Source: Takakia lepidozioides (taxonomy: Eukaryota > Streptophyta > Takakiopsida > Takakiales > Takakiaceae). From it: a stretch of 64,000 bases of DNA. How positions within the stretch are numbered: position 1 is the stretch's first letter; each line of letters starts with the position of its first letter. The position numbers and the translations under genes are program-made. The notes under the pieces were generated by a model. The model had not been told where the DNA came from, did not search any database, and worked only from the letters and a program-made list of their open reading frames with translations. The stretch covers positions 15,252,001-15,316,000 of the forward strand of contig CM060733.1 in the NCBI GenBank assembly GCA_030704615.1, written 5' to 3'. Below are positions 1-9,576 of the stretch, piece after piece.

Positions 1-268
1 GCACCCCGTGGTCCTCACATGCTCGCCCCCACTCACTGCCTATACCGTCTCGGTAGGCAGAGAGACCATCGAGGGAAGTGTACTCCGCACTCTGCGTTGC
101 TCAGCCATAGCCAAGCTGATAATCCAGGTCAAGCAATTGAGATCCATTGCTTGCCCCAACACTTGACGATGTGATGCCTCAAAAAGAGACGACACCGCCG
201 TGGTACCAGTGGTAAAACTATTGTTGGTATCATTTCTATGCTATCAAAAGCCTCGCTCTTTGCTCTTG

Positions 269-589
269 CTATTCTGGTACTTGAACCTTTGCCTTAGTGG
301 AAGTGGCATTAGCCGCCTTCAACACGTCTTTCAACGTCCCGCCAAACTGCGCCAACAACCCTTCCCAAAAGACTGCCGGCATGGGAGGCATCTCTTGGTT
401 TGTCGGAGCTCTCAAGGATTCCTCGGGCTCCGACTCCTCGGATTCCTCCCGCTCTTGAGCGGCCTCGTTTTCGGAAACATGCATCGCTTCCTCAAACGGC
501 CGCCTCCGTGACACATCGCCCCCATCGGGCTCACCAGGATCATCATCTTTTGGGCCGTTCCGCTTTCGCTTCGGCTTGCCCGACCCCAT
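269..589 (-). CDS. Gag-like N-terminal ORF of an LTR retrotransposon
   Basis: A short 106-codon frame reads away from the LTR and the primer binding site, where gag is expected. It starts at an ATG at 589, about 55 bases inside the LTR boundary, and ends at a stop at 269-271. The product is charged: a basic N-terminal cluster (residues 3-9), an acidic Glu/Ser-rich middle, then a short hydrophobic stretch (FWEGLLAQFGGTLKDVLKA) that could be a gag helix. No zinc knuckle, protease or polymerase is visible before the window edge, and 1-268 contains stops in this frame, so it is probably decayed or truncated. The gag assignment rests on position; sequence similarity alone would not establish it. 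Confidence 0.45.
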   Translation of the reverse strand: MGSGKPKRKRNGPKDDDPGEPDGGDVSRRRPFEEAMHVSENEAAQEREESEESEPEESLRAPTNQEMPPMPAVFWEGLLAQFGGTLKDVLKAANATSTKAKVQVPE

Positions 590-630
590 GATGAGGCCAA
601 TCCCAAGGACGATCGCGTACTGAACTCTAG

Positions 631-642
631 GCTCTGATACCA
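631..642 (-). promoter_or_regulatory. Primer binding site for initiator tRNA-Met
   Basis: On the minus strand the sequence is TGGTATCAGAGC, complementary to the 3' end of plant initiator tRNA-Met. It lies two bases inside the LTR end at 645. This fixes the element's orientation (minus) and shows that the LTR at 645-1205 is the 5' LTR. Confidence 0.85.
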
Positions 643-644
643 AG

Positions 645-1205
645 TGTCGCGCACCTCACTTCGGTAAGCTCCCCCTCAAGTCATAGTTACTCGCTTTGAT
701 GCGCGCGCCTGACTCCCAACCTGGCCGCCTGGCCAACTTGGAGCTTCGGCTGCTTACCGGGGCATAACGGTCCCCCCTTTGTTCTCCCAAAGAACCCTCC
801 ACCGATTTGGAACCAGAGGGAATTCCCTTTGGTAGTTGGCAGTCCGGAACAGCTCCCCACTCTTTGGTCGCTTTCCGGCCGCTCGCTTACTCACTAGTTT
901 TTGGTCACCAACGGGCTTGCACCGTTCTCGGGGTTACTACTCCCTATATATACTTCTGTAGCTGTCCGCGGGGGTTTCACAACCAGCCATGCCATTTTAT
1001 GGCGAACCACCACGAAAACCCTCGACTCCCGGTGATGAGTCGCGGTGAGTCTTGGCCCACTCACCACGACCCCTATGGACCGTTATGCCCCGGTAAGCAG
1101 CCGAAGCTCCAAGTTGGCCAGGCGGCCAGGTTGGGAGTCAGGCGCGCGCATCAAAGCGAGTAACTATGACTTGAGGGGGAGCTTACCGAAGTGAGGTGCG
1201 CGACA
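645..1205 (-). mobile_element. 5' LTR of a minus-strand LTR retrotransposon
   Basis: This 561-bp sequence begins and ends with the canonical TG...CA. It is followed on the minus strand by a primer binding site and is homologous over its central and 3' part to the solo LTR at 40792-41519. A TATA motif (TATATATAG) near 945-953 is conserved in both copies and probably drives the genomic transcript. The body of the element runs left out of the window, so the 3' LTR and target duplication cannot be checked. Its 5' portion differs from the solo copy because it has been replaced by an inverted copy of its own 3' end. Confidence 0.85.
645..1205. repeat. 129-bp perfect inverted repeat inside the LTR
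   Basis: Bases 645-773 and 1077-1205 are exact reverse complements of each other, separated by 303 bp. The family relative at 40792-41519 has only one of the arms. The inner breakpoint falls at a shared 7-mer ACGGTCC. Confidence 0.95.
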
Positions 1206-1903
1206 ACTCATGTCTTAAGTTCACAAGCCAATCATAGTAGTAATAGGCTTGGTTATATAAACCAATCACCATCTCAGTCACTGTAAGCATATACATTTCA
1301 TGAGCCATTCTCCAGCCTCTCCCTCACTCTCAGTCCAGCCCCACACACTCCCTTCTCCATCAGTTCATCACTCCAAAGATCATTCCTCCGCCATACACCC
1401 CAACCTCTTACTCACTTAGATTTACCCTAAACCTTGCTCGGTTCTGCCTCTACCTCTGCTTTACACAAAACCCTACCCTAAACCCTACACATCATGAAAA
1501 TGCTCAATCGCTTCCACAATCTGAGAGGAACTAAGGGTGAGATTGTACTCATAAGACGTTGTTTGTCGTAGCCTTGTGGCCATTGACCCCGCGCCCAGTT
1601 TGAGGGGGAACAAAAGGAACAGAACCTACCTCTGTCAGGGGCTGACGTTGGTAGTAAGACTTACCTTCATATAAAGACCGCATGTCCTCCTTCCAACTAA
1701 GTTCAGCAGATGTTCAACAATCCTTTCACCATCTCTTCACACAAGACATCCCCTACTTTAATGATTGTACCGCTGGCATGAGCAACATCTAAAGGCAGTA
1801 CACCAGCAACACTTCACCAGCAGAGACACCCATTCCGTAGCACTTTCATGACCTCCTACTGTAATTCAGAATGTTGTTCCTTCTCCCATGAATATCAAAC
1901 CCC
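1206..1903. other. Intergenic; short telomere-like motif, no gene seen
   Basis: No convincing coding frame is present. Around 1466-1490 there is a short run of plant telomere-like units (AAACCCTA and variants). It may be an interstitial telobox and is too short to be a telomere tract. Confidence 0.6.
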
Positions 1904-2260
1904 GCGATCGCGGTTGTCCCACCATCGTGCATGCCTTCATGCCCCGATTCTAGGGCTTGAGTCCCTGTCTACCCCCTATCCCACCAGCTCCGCTCGTCAT
2001 TGTACATTGAGAAAAACCACACCTTGCGATCACGGTTGTCCCATCATCGTGCACGCCTTCATGCCCCGATTCTAGGTCTTGAGTCCCTGTCTGCCCCCTA
2101 TCCCACCAGCTTTGCTCGTCATTGTACATTGAGAAAAAGCCACACCTTGCGATCGCGGTTGTCCCACCATCGTGCACACCTTCATGCCCCGATTCTAGGT
2201 CTTGAGTCCATGTCTGTCCCTATCCCACCAGCTCCGCTCGTCGTCTCTCATGATCAAACT
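1904..2260 (+). repeat. Satellite-like tandem repeat, about 122-123 bp x 3
   Basis: Three consecutive copies start at the shared block GATCGCGGTTGTCCCACCAT (1906, 2028 with one change, 2151), a period of 122-123 bp with only scattered substitutions. A truncated fourth copy occurs at 3331-3373, after the CACTA-like element. Short ATG frames across the array are a by-product of the repetition. Confidence 0.9.
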
Positions 2261-2448
2261 CGACACTATAAAAAACAAACATAGCTCTGTCATGTTTGTC
2301 TTTCACGATCAAACTTGACACAAAGAAAACAAACAGAGGCCACAATGGCAGGGAAGACAAAAAAAATGCGAAGTCCCCTCACTCATGACTGGATGGATGA
2401 ATGTAGCGATAGATGGATGGATTTTGGGTTTTCCATCAACACACAAAT

Positions 2449-3330
2449 CACTAAAGTTTTTCACCACAGAAGTAATACCAATCACTGGTGTGTATGTAAT
2501 CACTAACGCGTAACCACTGGCCGAGTGGTTCCAGTTACTAAATGGTCTGTAACCACTCACTCTACACCACTCTCAAAGTGGTACCAATCAATGGGGGTCT
2601 TTAACCACTCTAGATCTATGTATATTGTCCCCGTCCACGTGGAATAATATAGTTCATAATTAAATATATTTCGAAATGATAAATCTTAAATAAAAATCAA
2701 ATTATTACACGTGGAGTAGCAAGTGGTTTCAATCACCTCCCATCACTCAGGTGTCTTCAACCACTCACAACCCACCCCAGAAGTAGTACCAATCACTCAC
2801 GTGTATGTAACCACTCACAAGTGCCCACTTGAAGAGTGGTTCCAGTTACAAAAGGGTCTTAACCACTCACATTCCACCACTGTGCAAGTGGTACCAATCA
2901 CTGGGGGGTCTTTAACCACTCCAGATCTACGTTACTATCCTCGTCCACGTGGAATAATATATTTTGAAATGATAAAAATCTTAAAAAATAAATTATTACA
3001 CGTGGAGTAGACAGTGGTTTCAACCACTTCCCATCACTGAGGTATCTTTAACCACTTATAATTTATCACTGTACCCGTCCATGTCGGATATTATCATTAT
3101 TAATATAAATATTTGACCAAATGTCGAATAATAAATATAAAATTAAATATTACACGTGAATTACTCAGTGGTTGAAACCACTTCCAACCACTCCATATTT
3201 TGCCACCGTGGCATTTCATCGGAATTAACCACTGACCAGTGGTTACCATTTACTTGGAGTGATTTATAGAGTGATAAAAGACAAGAGTGGTTAAGGGGGC
3301 CAGTGGTTATTCCGCGTTTTTCTTCTAGTG
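2449..3330. mobile_element. Non-autonomous CACTA-like element with AACCACT subterminal repeats
   Basis: The right end, read on the minus strand, starts CACTAGAAGAAAAACGCGG, a typical CACTA terminus. The left end is probably CACTAAAG at 2449; an alternative is CACTAACGCG at 2501. The interior is packed with AACCACT/AGTGGTT motifs in both orientations, resembling transposase-binding subterminal repeats. It also contains a direct duplication with a period near 311 bp (compare 2531 and 2842). No transposase is present. The expected 3-bp target duplication was not found, so the left boundary is uncertain. The element lies between satellite copies three and four. Confidence 0.6.
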
Positions 3331-3373
3331 AGAAAAAGCCACACCTTGTGATTGCGGTTGTCCCACCATCGTG
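3331..3373 (+). repeat. Truncated fourth satellite copy
   Basis: The sequence starts at GAGAAAAAGCC and matches the 1904-2260 array through the CCACCATCGTG block. It abuts the right end of the CACTA-like element, which suggests that the element inserted in, or rearranged, the array. Confidence 0.8.
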
Positions 3374-3690
3374 AAGAAATTCAGGGCCAAGTCTGATGAG
3401 AGGTCAAAACAGGCTGAAATAGGTCGAAGAAGAAGGTGCCCTCACCACATTGTCCTCGACCTTGTGTCATGACCCATGGAGGATTTGACTGACCATGAAC
3501 ACAATAGGACCTCTTGTGTGTGTTGCTTATGTCTGTAGTCAGGTAATGTCGTATTTGTCTGTAAGAACCACCACGGTGCAGTTGAGCGGGCATCGATTGA
3601 AACATGGACTGCTAAGACCAAGCTGTCTCTCCCAATAACCTTGTAAACATCATGAAGAATACCAAATCATGGTACTAACATGAGCCAAGA
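3374..3690 (-). repeat. R repeat, uninterrupted copy
   Basis: This is a dispersed repeat of unknown origin with related copies on the plus strand at 44030-44172 plus 49641-50130. Shared landmarks are the block around 3571-3580 (GCACCGTGGTGG on the minus strand), the CAACACACACAAGAGGTCC block, and the block matching GACCTATTTCAGCCTGTTTT. This copy preserves the sequence across the site where the 44173-49640 CACTA element is inserted in the other copy. Confidence 0.85.
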
Positions 3691-3935
3691 GCCCATTGCG
3701 GTTGCGGTGCAGGTTGTGCTACGCCTCTTCCTGCATCAGTAGCTCAAGAAAGGTCTACAAAGCCTCCATCCTACGCCCCTATCCAACGATCATTGCGTTC
3801 CATGACCCAACACAACAGCTCGATACTAAGAAACCGCGCAGGAGAAAGAAAAAGAAAAACTAAGTCCCAACCCTCTCATGCGCAACCCTATAAACAACTT
3901 TTAAAAAAAAATTAACCTTTTGGCTACCAGGCTTG
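3691..3935 (-). pseudogene. PPR gene relic plus flanking sequence
   Basis: Bases 3735-3815 on the minus strand match the PPR module seen at 48960-49075 (a degraded version of the S-W-N-A-M-I stretch). The following sequence from about 3815 (GCTCGATACTAAGAAA) matches the flank beyond the PPR fragments at 49060-49190. It is a short relic with no open frame, and it shows that the two PPR clusters share flanks as well as coding modules. Confidence 0.55.
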
Positions 3936-4180
3936 CACTAGAAGTCATTCTGGCGACTATTTGGTGGTGAGCTCGCGCTGGTCAACCATCCGTTTAGTGC
4001 GGAGCCATTCAGTCATGACGACGTCTACCAGTAACCAAAGTAGTCGCCCAGAGGACTACGTAGTCACGTAGTCATTTCAACGACTACGTGAAGCCCCATT
4101 TGATCCAAAAATATAGGAAAGTCATGGTCAAAGTCAGAAAAACCATGACTACTACGGCTCGGCAGTAAGATATACTATGA
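3936..4180 (+). mobile_element. CACTA-like terminus with subterminal GTAGTCA repeats
   Basis: The sequence starts CACTAGAAGTCATTC at 3936. It is followed by clustered ACTACGTAGTCACGTAGTCA-type motifs and a GTCATGGTCAAA block like those in the ends of the 44173-49640 element. It leads directly into PPR-related sequence. No matching right terminus was found after the PPR locus, so this could be a single decayed end. Confidence 0.45.
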
Positions 4181-4184
4181 TCTG

Positions 4185-4310
4185 TTGTAGTGTGTGCATG
4201 GATAGCTGAAGGAGCAGGGATAGAGTGTGGGTCCAGATTCATCCAAGAGGGCCGGACTATTACGTATGTTTCCCTGTGGATCAATAGCTACAAGAAACCT
4301 GCATGGGTAG
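4185..4310 (+). repeat. S module, repeat shared with the CACTA cargo
   Basis: This block encodes fragments like WVQIHP and LWINSYKKPAW and recurs at 45455-45600, 46755-46870 and 47690-47815 (all minus) and at 50565-50640 (plus). Here it is joined directly to PPR sequence. The origin is unknown. Its position beside a transposase-like C-terminus at 45.0-45.6 kb makes a transposon exon possible. Confidence 0.7.
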
Positions 4311-4797
4311 ATGGTCAACTACATCACATTTGTTTGTGTTTGCAATACGTGTACAAGTCTGGGAGCTCTGGAAAAGGGGAAAGAGGTCCATGGTGACATC
4401 GTTAAAGTTGGAATTGTACCAGATGTCATTCTGAACACTGCCCTGGTGGACATGTATGCCAAATGTGGGTGCATTAAGGATGCGAAGGGAGTTTTCAACA
4501 CTATGGCTGAAGAGATGTGATGTCATGGAACGTGAGCCTGGCAGCTCTGGAAAAGGGCAATTGTACCAAATGTCATTCTAAACAATACCGTTTGTTTGCA
4601 TTTGCAATGCGTGTGCAAGCCTGGCAACCCTGGAAAAGTGCAAAGAGGTCCATGGTGACATCGTCAAATCTAGAATTTTACCCGACGTCATTCTGAACAC
4701 TGCCCTGGTGGACATGCATGCCAAATGTGGGTGCATTAAGGATGCGAAGGGAGTTTTCAACACTATGGCTGAACGAGATGTGGTGTCATGGAACCTG
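4311..4797 (+). pseudogene. PPR (PLS-class) fragments
   Basis: Two degraded PPR modules carry the family hallmarks: a GKEVHGDI-type L motif, ALVDMYAKCGCI-type P/S motif (4440-4480) and an RDVVSWN-type S motif. They are broken by frame changes and stops. Intact relatives would be organellar RNA-binding proteins used in RNA editing. These pieces are the 5'-most part of the decayed locus that continues at 5243. Confidence 0.8.
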
Positions 4798-5242
4798 GGG
4801 GGGGTCACTCTTCATTAGGCCAGAACACCATCTGCGATCAATACTTTACCGGAGAGGGGGTTTTGAAAAAAAACAATTGTACGAAATATATGTATGGGAA
4901 ATGGTATGTTTGGTTAAAATATTGAAGTATACGTAGGGGATAATGCATTTACATAAACTTTACAAAGATCTATAAATACATATAAGAGTACAAGGTTTTT
5001 TTTTTTTTTTTTTTTTTTTTTCCTGCATTTGTTGATGGGATTGACCCTAAGACCTAAATTTTTGTCTCTTTTTGTACGGGGGGGGGGGGCTTTTTAAAAA
5101 ATAAAAATTTGTACAAGTTTTTATACACAAGGGATGGGTAAATTGGTAATTAAAATACATACAGGGGGTCAATATCAGTGTACAATTCTAAGTACAGAGG
5201 TATTAAAAAACATGTCTTGATCGCACATGTTATGAGATTTAT
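4798..5242. other. Insertion-like low-complexity segment splitting the PPR locus
   Basis: PPR similarity stops near 4797 and resumes near 5243. The interval is AT-rich and contains a run of 26 T (4996-5021) and a run of 12 G (5078-5089). It may be a retroposed or filler insertion; no termini or target duplication were identified. Confidence 0.5.
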
Positions 5243-7742
5243 ATGAATAGTGAACCCCCCGAGCATGGAACGCGAGCCTGGCAACTCTGGGAGGTCCATG
5301 GCGACATTGTCAGAGCTACAATTGTACCAAATGTCATTATGAACAATACCGTCGTGGACATGTATGAAGGAGTGTGCGACAGTATGGCTGAACGAGATGT
5401 GGTGTCGTGGAGTGCGATGATTGCAGGATATGCACAACAAGGGCGCGAGATGGAGGCTTTGGAGACCTATGAGCAAATGATGTGCAAAGCGGTGAAGCCC
5501 AACCACATAACGTTTGTTTGCATTTGCAATGCGTGTGCAAGCCTGGCAGCCCTGGAAAAGTGCAAAGAGGTCCATGGTGACATCATCAAATCTGGAATTT
5601 TACCCGATGTCTTCTGAACACTGCCCTGGTGGACATGCATGTCAAATGTGGGTGCATCGAGGATGTCAAGTGATTATTTGACAGTATGGCTGAACGAAAC
5701 GAAATGTGGTGTTGTGGAGTGCGATGATTGCAGGATATGCACAGCAAGGATGCAGGATAGAGGCTTTGGAGACCTATGAGCAAATGATGTGCGAAAGGGT
5801 GAAGCCCAACCACATCACATTTGTTTGTGTTTGCAGTGCGTTTGCAAGCCTGGGAGCCCTGGAAAAGGGGAAAGAGGTCCATGGTGACGTCGTCAAAGCT
5901 AGAATTGTACTAGATGTCATCTTGAACACTGCCTTGGTGGACATGTATGCCAAATGTGGGTGCATTAAGGATGTGAAGGGAGTTTGGCTGAACGAGATGT
6001 GGTGTCGTGGAATGCCATGCTTGCAGGGTATGCACAACAGGGGTGCGGGATGGAGGCTTTGGAGACTTATGAGCAAATGATGGGGGAAGGGTTGAAGCCC
6101 GACCACATCACGTTTGTGTGCGTTTGCAGTACGTGTGCAAGCCTGGGAGTCCTGGAAAAGGGCAAAGAGGTGCATGGTTGCATCGCCAAAGCTGGAATTG
6201 TACCAGATGTGATTCTGAACAATACCCTTGTGGACATGTATGCGAAATGTGGGAGCATTGAGGATGCAGAGGTAATGTTCAACAATATGGCTGAATGAGA
6301 TTTGATGTCCTGGAACGCCATGCTTGCAGGATATGCACAACAGGGTGCGGGATGGAGCCTTGGAGACATATGAGCAAATGATGGGGAAAGGGGGGAAGCC
6401 CGACCGCATCACGTTTGTGTGCGTTTGCAGTACGTGTGCAAGCCTGACAGCCCTGGAAAAGGGCAAAGAGGTGCATGGTTGCATCGCCAAAGCTGGAATT
6501 GTACCAGATGTGATTCTGAACAATGCCCTCGTGGACATGTATGCGAAATGTGGGAGCATTGAGGATGCAAAGGTAATGTTCAACAATATGGCTGAACGAG
6601 ATTTGGTGTCCTGGAACGCCATGCTTGCAGGATATGCATAGCAGGGGTACGGGATGGAGGCTTTGGAGACCAATGAACAAATGATGGGGGAACGGGTGAA
6701 GTGCAACCACATCATGTTTCTGTGCGTTTGCAATGCTTGTGCAAGCCTGACAGCCTTGGAAAAGGGCAAAGGGTGCATGGCGACATCATCAAAGCTGGAA
6801 TTGTACCAAATGTCATTCTGGACATTGCCATGATGAACATGTATGCGACATGTGGGTGCATTGAGAATGCAAAGGGAGTATTTGACAATGTGGCTGAATG
6901 AAATGTGGTGTCGTGGAATCCGATGATCGCAGGATATGCCCAGCATGGTTGTCATAGGGAGGTCCTGCAACTATTTGAAGGAATGCAAAAGAACGGCTTG
7001 AAGCCGGACAGTATCACCTTTATATGTGTTCTCTCTGTATGCAGCCACACTGGCCTACTGAATTAAGGAAGACGCTACTTCGATTCCCTAAGTCAAGATC
7101 ATGGTATCACCCCGCCAGTAAAGCACTTTGGCTGCATGGTGGACCTTCTGGACGAACGGGACAAGTATATGACGCAGTGGACCTGATTAATAAAATGCCA
7201 ATCAATCCAGATGTTGTGGTGTGGAAGGCCTTGCTTGGTGCATGCAGAATCCATGACAATGTGGAGATGGCTGAATGTGTGGCAACATCTATCCTCAAGT
7301 GGGATGAGCAGGATGCCGCGACTTATGTGTTGCTATATCAAACATCTATGTTGCAGCTGACACGTGGGATGATACTGCAAAGGTGAGAAGAATGATGAAG
7401 GTCAGAGGGGTTAGAAAGGAGCCAGATGACAAGTTGCATCCCAGAATTAAGGAAATCCATGCTGAGCTGAGAAGATTGTCTGGGCAGATGAAGGAGGCGG
7501 GGTATGTGCCTGACACACGCTTTTTATTGCATGATGTGGAGGAAAGAAATTTTCTATTTGCCACCAAGCTAGCCAATGGTTTTGGGCTGATCAGCACGAC
7601 TCATCAAGAATCTTCGAGTGTGTGGAGAGTGCCACACATCCACCAAATTCAAAGATTGTTGGCCGAGCAATTGTTGTATGGGACGCTAACTACTTTCCAC
7701 CACTTTGAAGATGGGATTTGTTCTTGTGGTGATTACTGGTGA
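5243..7742 (+). pseudogene. PPR-DYW protein pseudogene with near-identical tandem PLS modules
   Basis: Consecutive open segments (5243-5617, 5706-6080, 5984-6298, 6324-6641, 6701-6901, 7024-7386, 7383-7742) encode PLS-type PPR modules, an E domain (CMVDLL... in one frame, then AVDLINKMP and VVWKALLGACRIH in the next) and a DYW cytidine-deaminase domain ending DGICSCGDYW at the stop (7740-7742). The modules between about 6000 and 6900 repeat at DNA level every roughly 303 bp, one PLS triplet. Many frameshifts and stops break it. The DYW zinc motif CGECH near 7630 lies in a different frame from its flanks, and the HSE deaminase motif is not preserved (FATKLANGFG instead). It was once an organellar RNA-editing factor and is now a pseudogene. 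Members of this family also occur as cargo of the 44-49 kb element. Confidence 0.9.
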
Positions 7743-8413
7743 AAGGATGTTTTCTTGGAAAGATGCTAGTGTCTTGCTTCATTCATTGATCTGTGTAGCT
7801 ACTCAGACCATCCACCATTTCCTGATAGTGGGGTCTACCCGGCATAGGTGGGAAGTTAGCCCACAATTGCACTTGATTGAAGGGGTGATTTTTGATTGAT
7901 TCTGACGACAGTGGATGGTAATCAGAGTGCTGTCCTAATTCTGGGTTTGGGTGGTGGAGCTTCTCCAAAGCTTGAAGATGGAAGTGAATACAAATTTTAA
8001 TGAGCTTGATGAGAGGGGCAGCCCTGTGCACAAGTTTGTTCAACATCTTAAATTTAGACATGTTTGTTTGTTTCTCGTGGTGTGGCTTTGGATGGAGCCC
8101 TTGACGAACTTGCATGAATATTGTCAAAAGCTAAGCCTTAACCCACCAAGATCCAATCCCATTGAAAGTTCATATAGTGAATGTAAGGGTATTTGGGTAT
8201 GTTGTTATTGGTTGATGCGGCTTGTGAAAATTGAACATTGAAATGCAGATCTTTTTCTTCCAGAAAAAAACAAAACACGGGATCTCTGCATGTAACACCG
8301 TGGGGATGACCCACCCCTCTTTTGTGAAAAATTGAATGTAGTTCTCAGAATTCGTCGCTAGTAGTGCGGAGCAACGCGAAGCCCTAGTTTTTTACTTTTA
8401 CTCTTTAAAGGGA
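7743..8413 (+). other. Intergenic, with a Helitron-like or other repeat terminus near 8386
   Basis: No recognisable gene was found. Bases about 8335-8386 end in GTGCGGAGCAACGCGAAGC followed by CCTAG and T-rich sequence. A close copy in the opposite orientation lies at 43199-43250. A CTAG end preceded by a small GCG/CGC stem would suit a Helitron 3' end, but the hairpin is weak. Confidence 0.4.
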
Positions 8414-8483
8414 AACCAACAGTCAGTAGCTCAGTTGGTTAATGCACTGAGTGCCACCCAGATGATTCTGGGGTCAAATCCTG
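8414..8483 (+). mobile_element. SINE-I head fragment (tRNA-derived)
   Basis: This 70-bp piece has the pol III A box (TAGCTCAGTTGG) and B box (GGGTCAAATCC). It matches the 5' part of the SINEs at 26721 and 50890. It is followed immediately by the inverted tail of another SINE-I copy, so it is a truncated head in a head-to-tail inverted pair. Confidence 0.85.
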
Positions 8484-8485
8484 TG

Positions 8486-9414
8486 ATAAATAAAACCACC
8501 TGGGAGCGACAGCTCACAAATCAGGCCCCTCAATAGTGAGAGGAGAAAATAACTAGTGTTGTGCGGGTTCTGCCTTTTTAAGGAACCTGCCGGGTCCGGG
8601 TTCGGGTTTTTTTTTGGAGCCAAGTCTGGGTCTGGATCCGGGTTTTTGAAATTTGGAAAATCCGGGTCTGGGTTTGTCAACACGGACTCGGATTAGGGTC
8701 CAGGTAGTTATTGGGAAATATTAGCGGGTTCACAAAAAAATTCAAAAAATTTGTGTGCTTCCTAACATTCTTTAAACATGTTAAGAATAGTAATATGCCT
8801 CAAGGGTAGATCACTATAGCATGGATGTGTGGGATCTGGCCTAATAATAATATATGACGTCTCCTTTGGGAGGTGTAAATTATGGTCCCATAGGGCACAA
8901 CTTTTTGACACCACACCCTGATTGAACCCACAACCACTTTTGAGGTGGTATGTGGGCATTACCACTGGGCTACAACGTGGTGGGGGCTGGCTGCTGCAAT
9001 GGCCTATTGCTGCTCGTCCCCTCCACACATATGAAAAAACCTATCATATCTAAGGTCGACCCCGCATGCCCCATCTAAAATTAAGACCCGGACCCTGCTA
9101 CATTGGCCCCTTTGTAGCGGGTTTAACGGGTTCTGGACCCAGCAGGCGGGTCCAGGTCCGGTCCCGGGTTTTTTGTGATAGCTCGGGTTGGGGGTTGGGG
9201 TGCGGGTAACCCGGATCCTAACCCGCCGGGTACCCGCCTTCAAAACCCGGACCCGCATAACACTGTCTTGCACAGTAGCCTCGCCATGAAGGCTGAGAAA
9301 TGGGACACCGCCCAAGGGAGGAGAGTATACCACACCACTCAAGTAGCAGGATTTGACCCATAATCATCTGGGTGGCACTGAGTGCAGTAACCAACTGAGC
9401 TACTGACTGTTGGT
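8486..9414 (-). mobile_element. SINE-I copy split by a hAT-like element
   Basis: Reading the minus strand, the SINE head runs from 9414 (ACCAACAGTCAGTAGCTCAG) through the B box to about 9266. The tail (TTATTTTCTCCTCTC ... CCTGATTTGTGAG type) continues at 8553-8486 after a 712-bp interruption. The two parts together match the uninterrupted SINE at 26721-26985. Confidence 0.8.
8554..9265. mobile_element. hAT-like element inserted in SINE-I
   Basis: The termini are TAGTGTTGTGCGGGTTC on the left and CAGTGTTATGCGGGTCC (minus strand) on the right, matching at 14 of 17 positions. Subterminal GGGTCCGGGT-type repeats occur on both sides. It sits exactly between head and tail of a SINE-I copy. The flanking 8 bp do not match, so the target duplication has decayed or the junction was rearranged. 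No transposase frame is seen. Confidence 0.65.
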
Positions 9415-9576
9415 GATGTTCTTGGTTGGATCGGCCATTGCTAGGACACTGCAGTATTAATCTATGCCATTAGAACTTAGACTTGCGAAAATATGCTTTA
9501 TTCATTTTACATCTCATTGATTTTCTGGGCTCTCTACCAAAAAGATCCATTTTTATGAGATGAAGAAAAAAAAATT

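Noticed and set aside
200-511. Plus-strand frame of about 100 codons at the window start
   Set aside because: It lies opposite the gag-like frame and has the Leu/Arg-rich composition of an antisense shadow.
807-1163. 118-codon frame within the LTR
   Set aside because: It runs across the LTR and its palindromic arm; a similar frame appears in the solo LTR only because the DNA is shared.
5774-6970. Long 398-codon minus-strand frame over the PPR locus
   Set aside because: It is the antisense of PPR modules; the repeated DNA keeps the shadow frame open. The plus strand encodes the recognisable PPR motifs.
7765-7770. CTAGTG at 7765 as the right end of a PPR-carrying CACTA element
   Set aside because: The adjoining sequence does not match the terminus at 3936 and lacks subterminal repeats.
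8414-8483. A genuine tRNA gene
   Set aside because: A and B boxes are present but the sequence does not fold into a full cloverleaf and recurs as a dispersed family with A-rich tails, so it is a SINE head.
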